Assembly: GCA_951230915.1 (NCBI GenBank)
Contig: OX579636.1
Coordinates: 40,055,912-40,119,911, forward strand
DNA from: Antitrichia curtipendula
Taxonomy: Eukaryota; Streptophyta; Bryopsida; Hypnales; Leucodontaceae
DNA length: 64,000 bases
Direction: 5' to 3'
Numbering within the stretch: the first letter of the stretch is position 1; every line of letters begins with the position of its first letter. This document shows, one piece after another, positions 1 through 12,900 of the stretch. The notes under the pieces are model-generated. The model searched no databases. It saw only the letters and a program-made list of their open reading frames with translations, and was not told the origin of the DNA. The position numbers and the translations under genes are program-made.

Positions 1-596
1 GCTTCCCAACGCCCAAAAAAGTAAACAAACACTGATAAACACATCATTTCCCCCGTCCTTGGGAACTCCCCTCGGCCCCGAGGGGAGACCCCAAGCAAAA
101 GAAATTTTTTTTAAAAAAATTAAAAAAAATTAAAAAAAAATAAAACAAAAAAAATAAAATAAAATAAAAAATATATATATATATATATATTTATTCTTGT
201 TTGCTTGAGGGCTGCCCTCGGGGGATGGGAGCCAAGCAACAAAATAAAAGTGATTATAAAAATTTTAATTTAAATAAAACAAATTTATTCGATTTTAAAT
301 AAATTCTAATTAATCACCACTTTTTTTCTTCAAATCTAAAAATGTCTAATAAATAGTACATCAAGGTTGTTCAAAGGACCATGGTAATAGGTCCACGGCA
401 ATAGATCTACGGTAATAGGTTCATGGTAAAAATTACTAAAGTTTACCAAGCATAATAAAATTTGATCAAATTTTTTTGATGAAAACTTATAAAATTTGTA
501 CGCTCACAGGCTCATAGGCTCACAGGCTCATGCTCGCACGCTCACAAAATAGCAACCCTAGTCATTCACCTTAGACATAAAACTAAGTTGTTCTAC
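1..596. other. AT-rich intergenic DNA with simple repeats
   Basis: No gene is visible. The stretch has A/T-homopolymer-rich sequence (about 100-170), a (TA)n run near 171-190, a degenerate 14-15-bp tandem repeat containing GGTAATAGGT around 381-430, and a short AGGCTCA-type tandem near 505-545. Confidence 0.7.
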
Positions 597-2505
597 TTAA
601 CCCCTAAAGCCCTAAACTGCATTTTTTGACAACATAGCAGTTTGGGGCAACTCATTACAAATGAAGTTTTTGTTTTTTTTCTTAAAAAATTTCACGCAAC
701 ATGTGCCCATGGAGTATCTTTTAGGCCCAACAATTTTCATAAATTTTGACTACGTAATTAAAAAGTTATTGTATTATATGTAGTTTTCATTAAAGTGCGG
801 GCAGTATAGGCATCAAAAAAAACTTCATTGAAATCATTTTTTTAACCCCTAAAGGACCAAATGTCCGTTCAACGTACGCAAGAAATCTCAGGTAGGTTCC
901 TACAAAGTCATTTTGGGTCGGATGTTCATGAAATTTGAATACAATGTGTAAACATGTTCCTCCTTCGTGAAAAACTAATTTTTTTTTCAATTGGGTGCCT
1001 AGATCAAAAGTTATGTTGCCCTAAACTTTTCGGGCAGCTTGGGCAATTTGAGAATCTTTGGAGAATCTTTTGCAAAAAAGATCATGAAGTTCTGAAATTT
1101 GGCATGTATGTAACTAATAAAATATGGCATACAATTGTCCCCAAAAAATCAAATTTTAGTTGTCAAATCACAATGTAAGAGGAGTCAAACTTTGTTAGCT
1201 ATGTTGAGGTAGTTTCAAGAAAAAATATTTTCTTCTAACTTCAAGCCCTATTATCTTGCAATCGGTGAAGTCAAAATTCTTGAAATTTTTTCCACATATT
1301 CCAAATGTTTGTCTCTAATTTTTCACTGTTTGGATTTCAAATAAAATATTTCCTCATTGCACAAAAAAAAGACTAGTGCATTGCCAATTTACTTAACCTC
1401 CTTGCATTGCAAGGTGATTTAGAATAAGCTAGATTCTATATTTTCTTCTAAATTTTTTTGTGAGTGAACCTAATTTCATATACTTATGAATGGTCAAAAA
1501 TCTCATGTTTGTGTAGAACAAAATTTTTACTCCAAATGAGCCCGAAGTCTGCTGACCCTGTTTTGCAGGATTGGAAAAAAGTTTTTTTTCTCACTTCAAA
1601 TGCTATAATCTTTCAATCCGCGCGGTGAAAAGGGCTGAATTTTTTTTTACACTTTGATAAAATACTTTACTTTAGTTTTGTACGGTTGAAGTTCCAATAA
1701 AGAGTTTTGCTTTTCTTTTTTGAATAACATATCCAAAAATCACAGTTTTTGGAATGTCTCTCTGGAAAAAACCCTTGGTCCTTTAGGGGTTAAAGAAATT
1801 AAAATTTGAAATTGGTTTTCTAGATTTACATATCTGTGGAAAGCTTTAAATCATTTCATTTTGATTAATGGGATGAAAATTATAGGAGTTTTAGTTTGTG
1901 GGATAGTTTGCAAGTAGTTATAGAATTTCTACTTTAAGATAAACTTTGAAGTCCTTTATTTAACTCAATTTTCAATTTTTTTGAAAAAAACAAAAACAGT
2001 AGGTGTAGATTGTCTATTACAAAATCACAAAAATTGGAATTGGCATTTTTCAATTTCATAAATAAATTGTTAACAATTTAATATTTTGAATCATTCTTTA
2101 CATCTTTCTTCTTACTATTTTTTTCCTATATGTTGTACAATTCCAAATGATCTAAATTTTTTAAGCATGTATTCAACAGTCCAATTTGCCATGAAGAATT
2201 AATCCAAAGAATCACTACCATTTTGAACATTTTTTCATACAAATGTGACCTTGTGAAGTATAGTTGCTTGATTTTTTTGTAGGCCCCCCCAAAGGATTTT
2301 TTCCACTTCAAACACTAATATCTTGCAATCTACACGGTGGAAATTTTTGAAATTTTTTCCACATCTTTTTGTACCAGCATACTACAAGATCATACGGTTA
2401 CATGTGTCCAAAAATGGTTTTTTTTCAAAAATTTGGTACTTTTATTAGAAATGGCAGTTTTGGAGCGTTTTGGTGAAAACATAGTCAAATATCTTTAGGG
2501 GTTAA
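597..2505. mobile_element. TTAA-flanked piggyBac-like MITE (outer, interrupted)
   Basis: The left end is TTAACCCCTAAAG and the right end is CTTTAGGGGTTAA, each including one TTAA. Removing the nested element 842-1793 leaves about 960 bp, the same size as the elements at 15231 and 19618. Read from its right end it matches the partial copy at 63542 closely (shared gttttcac...aaaacgctc...aactgcc and the 'cgtaggatcttgtagtatgctg'-type block). Its left part matches the left arm of the foldback at 14190. No coding capacity is seen. TTAA target sites with CCC/GGG terminal bases are the hallmark of the piggyBac superfamily; assignment to that superfamily is inference from the ends plus the transposase relic in this window. 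Confidence 0.8.
842..1793. mobile_element. Nested TTAA-flanked piggyBac-like non-autonomous element
   Basis: This 952-bp element begins TTAACCCCTAAAGGACCAAA and ends GGTCCTTTAGGGGTTAA, so the terminal inverted repeats are about 17 bp. It sits inside the 597-2505 element: the flanking halves rejoin to match the foldback left arm at 14436-14439, which holds a single uninterrupted TTAA. Its interior from about 1425 to 1700 is homologous to 22178-22455, just downstream of the piggyBac transposase relic. This suggests it is an internally deleted derivative of a transposase-bearing element. No ORF of note is present. Confidence 0.8.
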
Positions 2506-2986
2506 TTGAGAACTTCTATTCAATCAATGCTTTACTTGTAGGCTTTGAATGAGGTTAAAGTTTATAATTTAGCCTCTAAAAGACAATCGTTAGTAAAAGA
2601 AACAAATGGATGTTGATAAATATCTTTGAAATTTCACAAAAGTGATGATAAAATATCCCTTTTGTGAGAATGAAAGAATTATAACAATTGTACAAGGGTG
2701 TCCAAATTCTACACATCTAGGTTCTTCATGAATATCTGGTGATACAAGGATATCAGATTTATTTCTCCATGATAAAATAGTTGTTTGCCGTTGGTGCTTT
2801 CGCAATTTTGTAAGTGAATGATTCACACGGTAAGCAAAGGGATGATTTCCACGGTCACCAGTCCGTCCTTTCAGGGTTAAAAACACTGCTCAGGGAGCTC
2901 AATATTGGTAGTCTAGAATCTTCGACATATCTTCAGAACAGTTTGTTGCGCGAGGTAGACCGGGAAGCTGCCCACGGGTATGCACG
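2506..2986. other. Intergenic region upstream of the SF3B3 gene
   Basis: This joins the right end of the TTAA element to the SF3B3 promoter. Base composition becomes less AT-rich after about 2870. I see no gene or repeat here. Short open frames are unsupported by homology or codon pattern. Confidence 0.5.
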
Positions 2987-2987
2987 C

Positions 2988-2993
2988 TATAAA
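2988..2993 (+). promoter_or_regulatory. Candidate TATA box of the SF3B3 gene
   Basis: TATAAA lies in a GC-richer context (gctataaagcccgg) about 345 bp upstream of the SF3B3 start codon. It would place transcription initiation near 3020 and leave a 5' UTR of roughly 315 nt rich in pyrimidine runs (3130-3260). This is inferred from position and motif only. Confidence 0.5.
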
Positions 2994-3336
2994 GCCCGGC
3001 AAAGCCACGCAAGAAGGGGAGAGACGACCTCCAGCATGCTCTCAGCAAGATTTCGCCAGAGCTTTCAGCTCTCTTCGTCGCCGCTCCTGCTCGGCTATGG
3101 AGCATTGATCACTCCATTTCTAGGCTTCCATTTTTCATGTGCTCGGGCTTCCCTTCTTCCTTTTCTCTACATTTTCCCAGCGCAGTCCAAACTCTTCCAA
3201 CCCGTCTTCACCCCTTAGGGTTTATCACACGAACCTCCTTCTCAGGGTTTTGCACTTTGCGTTTTGCACGTCTTTTATATTTCGTTACATTTCATTCTCG
3301 GATCGGTGGAGGGCGAAGCTAGGTCGTTTTTGAGCC

Positions 3337-6300
3337 ATGTTCTTGTATAGTTTGACGTTGCAGCAGGCAACGGGGATTGTTTGCGCGACGTATGGGAACT
3401 TCACCGGGGGCAAGTCGCAGGAGATTGTGGTGGCGCGAGGGAAGGTGTTGGACCTGCTGCGTCCCGACGACAATGGGAAGCTGCAGACTCTGCTGTCGGT
3501 GGAGATTTTCGGCGCTATTCGGTCTTTGGCGCAGTTTCGGCTCACGGGCTCCCAGAAGGATTATATCGTTGTAGGTTCCGACTCGGGCCGAATAGTGATT
3601 CTTGAGTACAACAAAGAGAAGAACATCTTTGAAAAAATTCACCAGGAGACTTTCGGGAAATCTGGATGTCGGCGGATTGTTCCTGGTCAGTACTTGGCTG
3701 TGGACCCTAAGGGACGCGCGGTTATGATTGGCGCTAGCGAGAAGCAGAAGCTTGTGTATGTGCTTAATCGTGACAATGCGGCGCGGCTTACTATTTCTTC
3801 CCCATTGGAGGCTCATAAGTCGCATACTATCGTTTATTCGATTACGGGTGTCGATTGTGGCTTTGATAACCCTATTTTCGCGGCTATTGAGTTGGATTAC
3901 TCCGAGGCGGATCAAGACTCGACGGGACAAGCTGCTAATGAAGCGCAGAAGCATCTGACATTTTATGAGCTTGATTTAGGGCTTAATCATGTTGTGCGGA
4001 AGTGGACCGAGCCTATAGATAACGGTGCTAATATGTTAGTTACTGTACCTGGTGGAGGGGATGGACCAAGTGGTGTTCTCGTTTGTGCAGAGAATTTTGT
4101 TATATACAAGAATCAGAACCAGCCTGATGTTCGTGCTGTTATTCCACGACGACAGGACTTGCCGCCGAATAGAGGCGTGCTGATTGTTTCTGCTGCTACT
4201 CACAAGCAGAAAGCGCTCTTCTTCTTCTTGCTGCAAACGGAATACGGTGATATTTTCAAGGTCACTTTGGATTATGATAAGGACGATCAAGTGACTGAGT
4301 TGAAGATAAAGTATTTTGATACTATCCCCGTAACATCTGCGATGTGCGTTTTGAAGTCTGGCTTTCTTTTCGCTGCTTCGGAGTTCGGAAACCATTCATT
4401 GTATCAGTTTCAGAGTATTGGTGAAGGGCCGGAGGTGGAGTCGTCATCGGCCACTCTCGAGGAAACGGAAGAGGGTTACCAACCTGTTTTTTTCATGCCT
4501 AGGAAATTGAAGAATCTTGTACAAATTGATGACATTGAGAGTTTGATGCCGATCATGGACATGAAAGTGGCGAACCTTTTTGAAGCCGAGACTCCTCAAA
4601 TTTTCTCACTTTGTGGAAGGGGCCCGAGGTCGTCTCTTCGGATCTTACGTCCTGGTCTAGCAGTATCAGAGATGGCCGTGTCTCAGCTTCCGGGAGTACC
4701 AAGTGCTGTGTGGACCGTTAAGAAGCATGCAAACGATGAGTTTGATGCGTATATTGTGGTGTCCTTTGTGAACGCTACGCTGGTGCTCTCTATCGGAGAG
4801 ACTGTCGAGGAAGTAAGCGACAGTGGTTTTCTGGACACGACTCCCTCCTTAGCAGTTTCGCTACTGGGTGATGACTCTCTCATGCAGGTGCATCCAAGTG
4901 GGATTCGTCATATCAGGGCCGACGGACGTATCAATGAGTGGAAAACACCCGGAAGGAAGACCATTGTGAAAGTCGGATTTAATCGGATGCAGGTGGTTAT
5001 TGCCCTTAGTGGGGGGGAGCTTATATATTTTGAGATGGACATGTCAGGTCAACTGATGGAAATTGAGAAGCGGGATATGACTGGAGACGTTGCCTGTCTT
5101 GACATTGCACCTGTACCTGAAGGCCGTCAAAGGTCGCGGTTTTTAGCTGTTGGTTCTTACGACAGTACAATTCGAATCCTTTCGCTGGATCCGGACGACT
5201 GTATGCAAATTTTGAGTGTGCAAGCACTCACATCGCCGCCGGAGTCGCTTCTTCTCCTTGAAGTGGAGGCTTCGAAAGGTGGTGAGGATGGCGCAGATCA
5301 CCCGGCGAGTGTATTCCTTAATGCCGGCCTGCAAAACGGGGTATTGCTCAGGACAGAGGTAGATATGGTGACTGGACAGCTGTCGGACACTCGAACTCGG
5401 TTCTTAGGCCTGCGGGCCCCTAAGCTCTTCTCTGCGTTAGTCAGGGGCAGGAGGGCAATGTTATGTCTTTCCAGTAGGCCCTGGCTGGGATATATTCACC
5501 AAGGTCACTTCTTATTGACACCTTTATCGTATGAAACCTTGGAGTATGCTGCATCATTTTCTTCAGATCAGTGTGCAGAAGGTGTCGTGGCAGTGGCAAG
5601 GGATGCTCTTCGTGTCTTTACTATTGAGAGACTTGGTGAGACATTCAATCAAACAGTTGTGCCTCTCCGGTACACCCCTCGGAAGTTCATTCTTCATCCT
5701 AATCAGAAGTCTCTTATCATTCTTGAGAGTGATCAAGGTGCGTTTACTACTGAAGAGCGGGATGTGAACAAGAAGGAAGCAGTGGAGGCTGCAGGTGAGT
5801 GCTTTGTTACTTTTTTCGTCCCCTTTGACTGTCTATGGAAGTGAAGGCTGCTAAGTGGCGTGTACGCATCAATTATATCTCTTCCTATATATGGATGTTT
5901 GTATCTGTACATGCGCAAGTCGAACAGTTTTTGTGAAGAGAGTTCTGATTTTACCTTGCTCTGGTTGTAACAGTTCAATTTCATCCGCCATTTTATCATT
6001 GTGAATGTTTTCCTTCGTGTCCCTGATTCTTCGTTTGTGACTCATCTCAATGGTCGTAGTCCTTGAATAGGATCTCTACAAGTGCATGCATTGTATGCAG
6101 AAGGTTATCTGAGTATTTGAATGCTTCTGAAACCGACTGAATTTTGTTCTGTGATACAGGTGTTCATGAAAACGGGAAAACAGAGGGAGAAGATGAAGAA
6201 ATGGCCGATGGAGAGAACGAAGATCCTCTTCCTGATGAGCAATATGGCTATCCAAAAGCAGAGCCGAATAAGTGGGCTTCGTGCATTCGAGTATTGGATC

Positions 6301-7653
6301 CAAAGACTAGTCAGACCACATGTCTTCTGGAGTTGCAAAAAAACGAAGCTGCATTCAGCCTCTGCGCTGTTAATTTTCATGACAACAAGGAATTGGGAAC
6401 CCTTCTAGCTGTTGGAACATCCAAGGACTTGCAGTTTATGCCAAAAAAAGAGGCATCTGGTGGATTCATACACATTTATAGGTTTGCGGAAGAAGGGAAG
6501 GCCCTTGAACTTGTGCATAAGACTCCAGTTGATGGGGTTCCTACAGCTTTGTGTCAGTTCCAAGGTCGACTTCTGGTCGGGGTAGGTCAGGTGCTGAGAA
6601 TTTATGACCTCGGAAAAAAGAAGCTGCTGCGAAAGTGCGAGAATAAAAATTTCCCGAACACTATTATTGCTATCCATACTTATGGTGACAGAATATATGT
6701 GGGTGACATTCAAGAGGTACGGTTTGTCTTTTCAAATGTATTCTATGCTTGTTTACTGTACTATTTGAGTCCGTCAATCTAGGAGCTAGGATTGTAGAGC
6801 AAATTTCTCATTCAGTGACAGGCGGGTGCAAGTCGTACTGATCAGTATTTCCTTATTGCAGTCGTTTCATTATGTGAAGTACCGACGGGATGAGAACCAG
6901 TTGTATACTTTTGCGGACGATAGCTGCCCAAGGTGGTTAACTGCGTCGCTCCACATCGATTTCGACACTATGGCTGGTGCAGACAAGTTTGGCAACGTTT
7001 ATGTTATGCGGTTACCTCAAGATGTATCCGAAGAGATAGAAGATGATCCTACTGGTGGTAAAATTAAATGGGAACAAGGTCGATTGAATGGCGCACCAAA
7101 CAAGGTTGAGGAAATTATCCAGTTTCATGTTGGAGAGGTTGTTACAAGCTTGCAGAAAGCATCGCTCATTCCAGGGGGAGGAGAAAGTGTGCTTTATGGC
7201 ACGATTATGGGCAGCGTGGGAGCTCTGTTGCCATTTTCCTCACGTGAAGATGTGGACTTTTTCTCTCACCTTGAAATGCACCTGCGACAAGAAAATCCAC
7301 CTTTATGCGGCCGTGATCATATGGCATTCCGATCTGCTTACTTCCCTGTCAAGGTAGGTGTCACGCATCGTCTTCTTTCTAGTATCTTTTACATCTTTCT
7401 GAGAAAATTTTGAATTCACATCTTGTCTATAAATGTTTAACTGTAAAAGTTCTTCTGTTCTCTGCTAATAGATGTTGAAGTTGGGGGTAAGCGCTGAATT
7501 TTTGCATGGTTGCAGGATGTAATTGATGGAGATCTTTGTGAGCAGTATCCAACACTTACTTCAGAGTTGCAAAGGAAAATTGCCGATGATCTTGATCGAA
7601 CCCCGGGTGAGATATTGAAGAAGCTCGAAGACATCAGGAACCGGATAATTTAA
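3337..7653 (+). CDS. SF3B3: Splicing factor 3b subunit 3 (SF3b130/SAP130)
   Basis: Four exons join in phase: 3337-5794, 6160-6716, 6862-7353, 7516-7653, giving 1214 aa against about 1217 for the human protein. The first exon encodes two thirds of the protein. SF3B3 is the beta-propeller scaffold of the SF3b core of the U2 snRNP, which recognises the branch site. Full-length similarity is recognisable, from MFLYSLTLQQATGI, through the MMS1/DDB1-type N-terminal propellers, to the CPSF-A-type C-terminal domain (HVGEVVTSLQK; LYGTIMGSVGALLPF) and the terminal helix LKKLEDIRNRII. An acidic insert (EGEDEEMADGENEDP) opens exon 2. The start is the first ATG of the long frame and the protein begins as expected for the family. 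It is convergent with the GRWD1 gene. I see no lesion. Confidence 0.97.
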
Positions 7654-9915
7654 ATATTATACTATTGATAGTTTTGTATCGTAAAGTCGAGCATCATACT
7701 CACAGCATCCAACGTCATCATTCTTTCATGGTTGCCGGGGTAAATTTGTGTGCCTTGATAAGACCAGACCGAGTTAAGAATCTCTAAGAGCTTCTCTCAG
7801 AGACATGCGGTAATTTCTGATCACATTCTGCTTCTTGAGTGGTCACATCCCCTGCCACCTGAAAAATATGCGTGCAATTTTGAAGTGAGGGGTAGATGTT
7901 CCTTATCGCAGATGTGCACTACTCATCAGATTCAAAGGTACACATTCCCGTTTAGGTTTCCATCAATGTAATGTAAAGTGCGACTTATCCATCAGCGGAA
8001 AGGAGGGCAAATCTGAGATTTCAATAGTGATGAGCAGGGAGACAGGATGGGCATCGCACAACTAGGGCATTTGAACACAACCTGTGACGCAGTTTGTAAT
8101 TTTCTGTAGCTTCCCTCGATTCTTACTGTCCAAAAGGGGAATTAAGGTTTCTGTTCATTTACAGTTGGTGGTTCTACGCACTCTGAACTAGTGTTTTGAA
8201 TGTTCTAATGTGGTGTTTCTGTGCTACAGAATGAAAGGTTCTTTACTCATATGTGCACTGTAATTGGAGTATTTTTGCACTACTGTGGTGTAACTGATGT
8301 TTTAGGTTAGTGCCCTCACCTCAATTGAATGAATTGCAACGTGCAAGACGTAGCATTAGTTGGTTTGATCATTGTTTGCTTGATCAAAGCAGACGCTACT
8401 TTGGTGGGTGGGGCAACTACGGACGTATTCAACTTTTGCAACAATGTCGCGGTTCTGAAATTTTGAAAGTTCATATTTTCTTTTCTTGGCGTACATGATT
8501 TTTCAACCAATTTGTTGAAGATTCAATCGGTGACAGTTCAATGGTTTGTCTATTGTAGTATACTTGAAACTGAGTGAATATTCTTTAAAAATCACTTTTT
8601 CACCGTCACTTTTTTTTTATGTTTAGAGAGAATTAAGTTTTGGAATATAGTTTTAGACTTCTTTTCCCCTGAATAAAGAGCTACCCAACGAAGGGAGTGA
8701 CTTTGCTGTAAATACGAGTGCTTCAAAATACTATAGATTGAATTTGGATTCATATCGCAGTTTGAATTGCTGACTCATGTTGCATTTTTGTGAGTCCCCA
8801 AAAGATAAGGTACGACAACTGAATTTTGTTAATCATCCAATTTCGACATCTAGTGGCCCCTCCAATTTGTGTTCATCACCCATCCATTATCACAATCTTA
8901 GCAACTCTTTAGCATCATGACAATGCACTTGGGGGAGGAGACACATTTGTGGTTTAGCATCGGTCTAACCCACTCTTAACCTACTTAGTTCCAAAAAACT
9001 TTGAAAAATCACAAAGAATTCATTTATTGTCGGGATGTCTTGATTCTACTTGCAAATGACTTCCCTCAAACTTCTCAATCTCTGCAAAAAGCTTCTCCAA
9101 GATAAAAAAATTTACTTGTTAATAAGGTAGTAGGCCCATAAATCAACCACCTAACGGCTAGAGTTGAATTTGGGGGGGGTGAACTTTCAGTAAATTTTCC
9201 ATGAAAGAAGAGTAGAATTGGCATCTAACCCAAGTCATTTCGTATTTTTTTGGAGCTTTGTAAAATTAGTTATAAAATTTTGAAGTTGAACTAGCATAGG
9301 GCTCCAAAACCACCCACCCCTAAAACGTACACTATTTGTACATCAGTGAAGGGTATGAAAGAATATGATGTACAAATAGAGTACATTTTATGGGGTGGGC
9401 GGTTTTGGAGCCTGTGCGCTTTCAGAACCTCCTACAAACACATGTTATCCTTATCCACAAGAGTGCTGGGAACTCAAGGGTCTAAGCCAGCAATCCCAAA
9501 GTAATTGAACTGATTTCTTTAAAATATTAGTGGGCTGAATGAAAATGCAGGCAAGCCTAATGTGCCTTTGGCTCGCAACACGTCGTCACAAATCCAAATG
9601 AGTTCAAGTTATCGAGCAAATTTCAAACGATCAGATCAAACCATGCTTCGAATGGCACAGGCAAGATACTACATACAGTACTGAAAATGGCGAATTAATT
9701 TGAAAATTATAGGAACAAATTCGACATGGCTACCAACGACCACGTGTTACATTGTGATCTGATATTTTTGGCTTTCAAATGCAACAAATAACTGGTTCTC
9801 CTCCCCAAAACATGGTCATTTAAAATCGACGATGAAATCTGTGCAACTCCAGTAACAGCAAAGAAATCACATCTCTATAATTTGCAGTTTACATCGGCAA
9901 AACTGTGTGAATAAT
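7654..9915. other. Convergent intergenic region between SF3B3 and GRWD1
   Basis: It holds the 3' ends of both flanking genes. Apart from the hairpin at 9300-9412, I see no gene or recognisable repeat. The small open frames near 8310-8510 overlap on both strands and look like chance. Confidence 0.6.
9300..9412. repeat. Long imperfect hairpin (foldback), 46-nt arms
   Basis: The left arm 9300-9345 and the right arm 9366-9412 are inverse complements apart from about three mismatches and one bulge, around a 20-nt loop. The arms begin GGCTCCAAAACC. The pairing continues weakly outward (agcatagg against cctgtgcgct). This shape fits a small MITE or a young miRNA-like precursor. Strand and expression are unknown. 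Confidence 0.75.
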
Positions 9916-12900
9916 TCAAACGGCCATCGCATCAGGCTCGGCTGACAAATTGTCAAGATTAGCTGGCCTCAAGATGTTGAATCCATCTCCTGCTGTTGAC
10001 ATCAGCATCCCTTGTATTTGAGGATGCCAATGACACTCCTTCAGATCCTTCTGCCCCTGTAATAAAAAATCCAAAAAAAAGTTAGGGTTGAATAGCACCT
10101 TCCACTTCTTCAGAAGCACGCAGGAATTTCAATTAACAATTACATGTCCAAGAGTCAAAAGTAGCGAGTGAAAAGTGGAAAATGATTTCTCAGTATCACT
10201 CTGCATCTAAGGGAGAAAGAAACCAAAATTTCTGAAAGTTACATTGAATCATCACCGCTGTTCTCAGATGGGTTTCAGATGGGTTTCAGATGGGTTTAGG
10301 GTTTAGGGTTTAGGGCTAAACTGAAAAAAAAATCCTTGCTGACGCAATAGGTGATTACCTGATGGACAAAAAGCAGTTGAGGAGGTAAATCTTCAGGAAC
10401 CTCTGCTTGTTTTTGTTTCAATTGAGCTTGATACTGAGCTTCTTCTTCGGGATCCCTTTCTAATGCAAAGTCCCATATTCTGAAGTCACAAACACATTAA
10501 GTCATAAGCCACTAACGGAGTAAAATCCAAGAATTATAGAAAATAATAATAATAAAGCTCCAGAAGCACAAAGTTCTAAGAGCTGGTTTAGAAGAATACG
10601 TCAATTGGTGATCAGCCGAGGTAACAGCAAGTGTGGACGATTCGTGAGGGCTCCACTCAATAGACGTTATAGGAAGCGTGTGGTACTTGAAATGAGCCAC
10701 AAATGTATCCTCCTGCAATTGAGAGATTTAGTATGCACAATAGAGTAGAGGGATCCATTTTCTCAACACATTCCTAGGAACGAAGTCATGAACGTTAACT
10801 GAAGATCGTATAATCCTTGCAAAACAAAAACAGTACCTTTAGGTTTCTCAAATCCCAAATCCTGAAGGTGCCGTCATCACAACCTGAGGCAATAAAACAA
10901 CTCGCTAGCCTGTTACCAGAGGAAAGAGTTAGATGAAATCATTTCAATGATGCTATTTTCCTACTGCTACCTATTCTGTTGTGACTTTTCTTCACCTTGA
11001 AAGATTACATTCACATGAGCAAGATTTATAACATCGATACTAGAACGCGCATGGTTCTGTAAAACTGGCTTCCGAGGATGCTCACGAGCATCCTTTGCAG
11101 ATGTGAACAAAGGCATCCTCACAAACCCCAACTGGAGACCAAAAGAGGCAATCCAGATTCATACCGATTCCAAGAAATAACATTGATATCAGCATTGTGA
11201 GCTTTGATTGAGATTGCAGAGCCTTGACGACTACGTGTGTCCCAAATTCGCAAAGTACCGTCCACAGAACAAGACGCAAAAACGTCTGCTTCGGTTGGAC
11301 TCCACTGCAGAGCACCAAAGAACATAGCACACAAGTTACCTTCCAGCCTTGGTCCAAATACCATCACCAACAAAAGAACATCCCTTACAAATAGCCGCAG
11401 CATTTCTCAGCTAGAAAACCACTAGATGCACCTCTATTTACAACAGAGCGACAACTGGCACACCTTTCAGACAAACTTGCTACTTGCATCCATGACTTTT
11501 GGCATGCCCCATCAAGTCATGAAGTGAAATATAGACTTTTTAATGTACCTGTAGATCTTCGACACTAGCAGTGTGGCCCATGAAAGGGGCCTTTTCAACT
11601 ACCCACTTCCCTGCTGGTGTTGGCTCCCATAGATGGATAGCACTCTTACAATCGCCTTAAACAGCAAAAAAGAGGATCAACTTATTTAGTAGCCAGTGTG
11701 AAGTACGCCAGGAAGCTCGGAATCATTGACTGGCGTTAAACACAAAACAAAGCAAAACTTATACATAAACTTCCCTGAATAGGAATAACATGAAGTCGTT
11801 TGTGAAAATGCAAACAACGGGACAAATGTCCAAAAGATTAGTGACAAAAAATCCGACCTACCAGAAAGGAGACGACCAGCTGTAATCGGACTCCAATCAA
11901 GAGCATAGCCCTCATCTTTGTGCCCAGTAAAAATATGTAAAGGAGCTTGACGCACAGTATTGGCTACGCCAGGAGCATCAGGTCCACTAGTTGCCATCGA
12001 TCGAATGTGAGCTCCCATGTCCCATACCTGCAGAGTCAGAACACGTTAAAAAGACGGCATGTCATCCTACAGAAAACACAGACAAAAACAAAAACAATAC
12101 AAAACGTGGTATGCCTAAACCTCACATCACTTCACAATTTAGTCTCAACCCAAATGATAGGCATGTAAACTTCCCAAAATTAATCCATGATGAAAGGACC
12201 AGTACCTGAACGTAACCTGTGTCGGCCCAAGTGGCAACGATATGGGATTGTTGAGTCATAGCCCGGACTCTATTTACACAGCCTTGATGAGCCACTAAAC
12301 GTACCTACAAAATTCAAAAGTAAAACTCTGATAAGCTGAAAACAGGTAGGACCCTTTCTCCACTCAAGTGCCACTAACAAATATATGTTAACGCATTCAT
12401 ACAGAAGCCGTTCATATTCATCCAGGAGCCGTTCAAATTCATGCAGAACAAGGAATATCTGTCTCGGCGTAGAGTAGAGAGTGATGGTGAGAAAAGAACT
12501 ACACAAATTAGAAAAAATATTAACAAGCATAATCTAGATGTAATCAGCTTGAAAGAGTTTACAAAATCTCAAGGAAGTTAACTCGTTGCTGCATTCCCAC
12601 GTTATTAGGATCACAACAGCATCACCAATCTGACGTGCCATATTAGCTATAATTTCAACAATTACAAAAGAAAACCAATAATGCCACGGGGTATAATGAA
12701 CATTTAGGAGCATAAAAAACGAGGAAATTAGCCGTTCTAAGGAATTTGCAGACCTTGAGAATAGGTTTCTTAGACTGGGTTGGCTGATCAGGCGCCCCGG
12801 CCATATCCTCCTCCCCCTCTTCATCACTACTGCTCTCACTGTCACTAGCATCCCCATCGTCCATTTTAGACGGAGCTTTGGGAATTTTACCCGTCACATT

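Noticed and set aside
3319..3954. 211-codon open frame on the minus strand
   Set aside because: It is the antisense shadow of the first SF3B3 exon.
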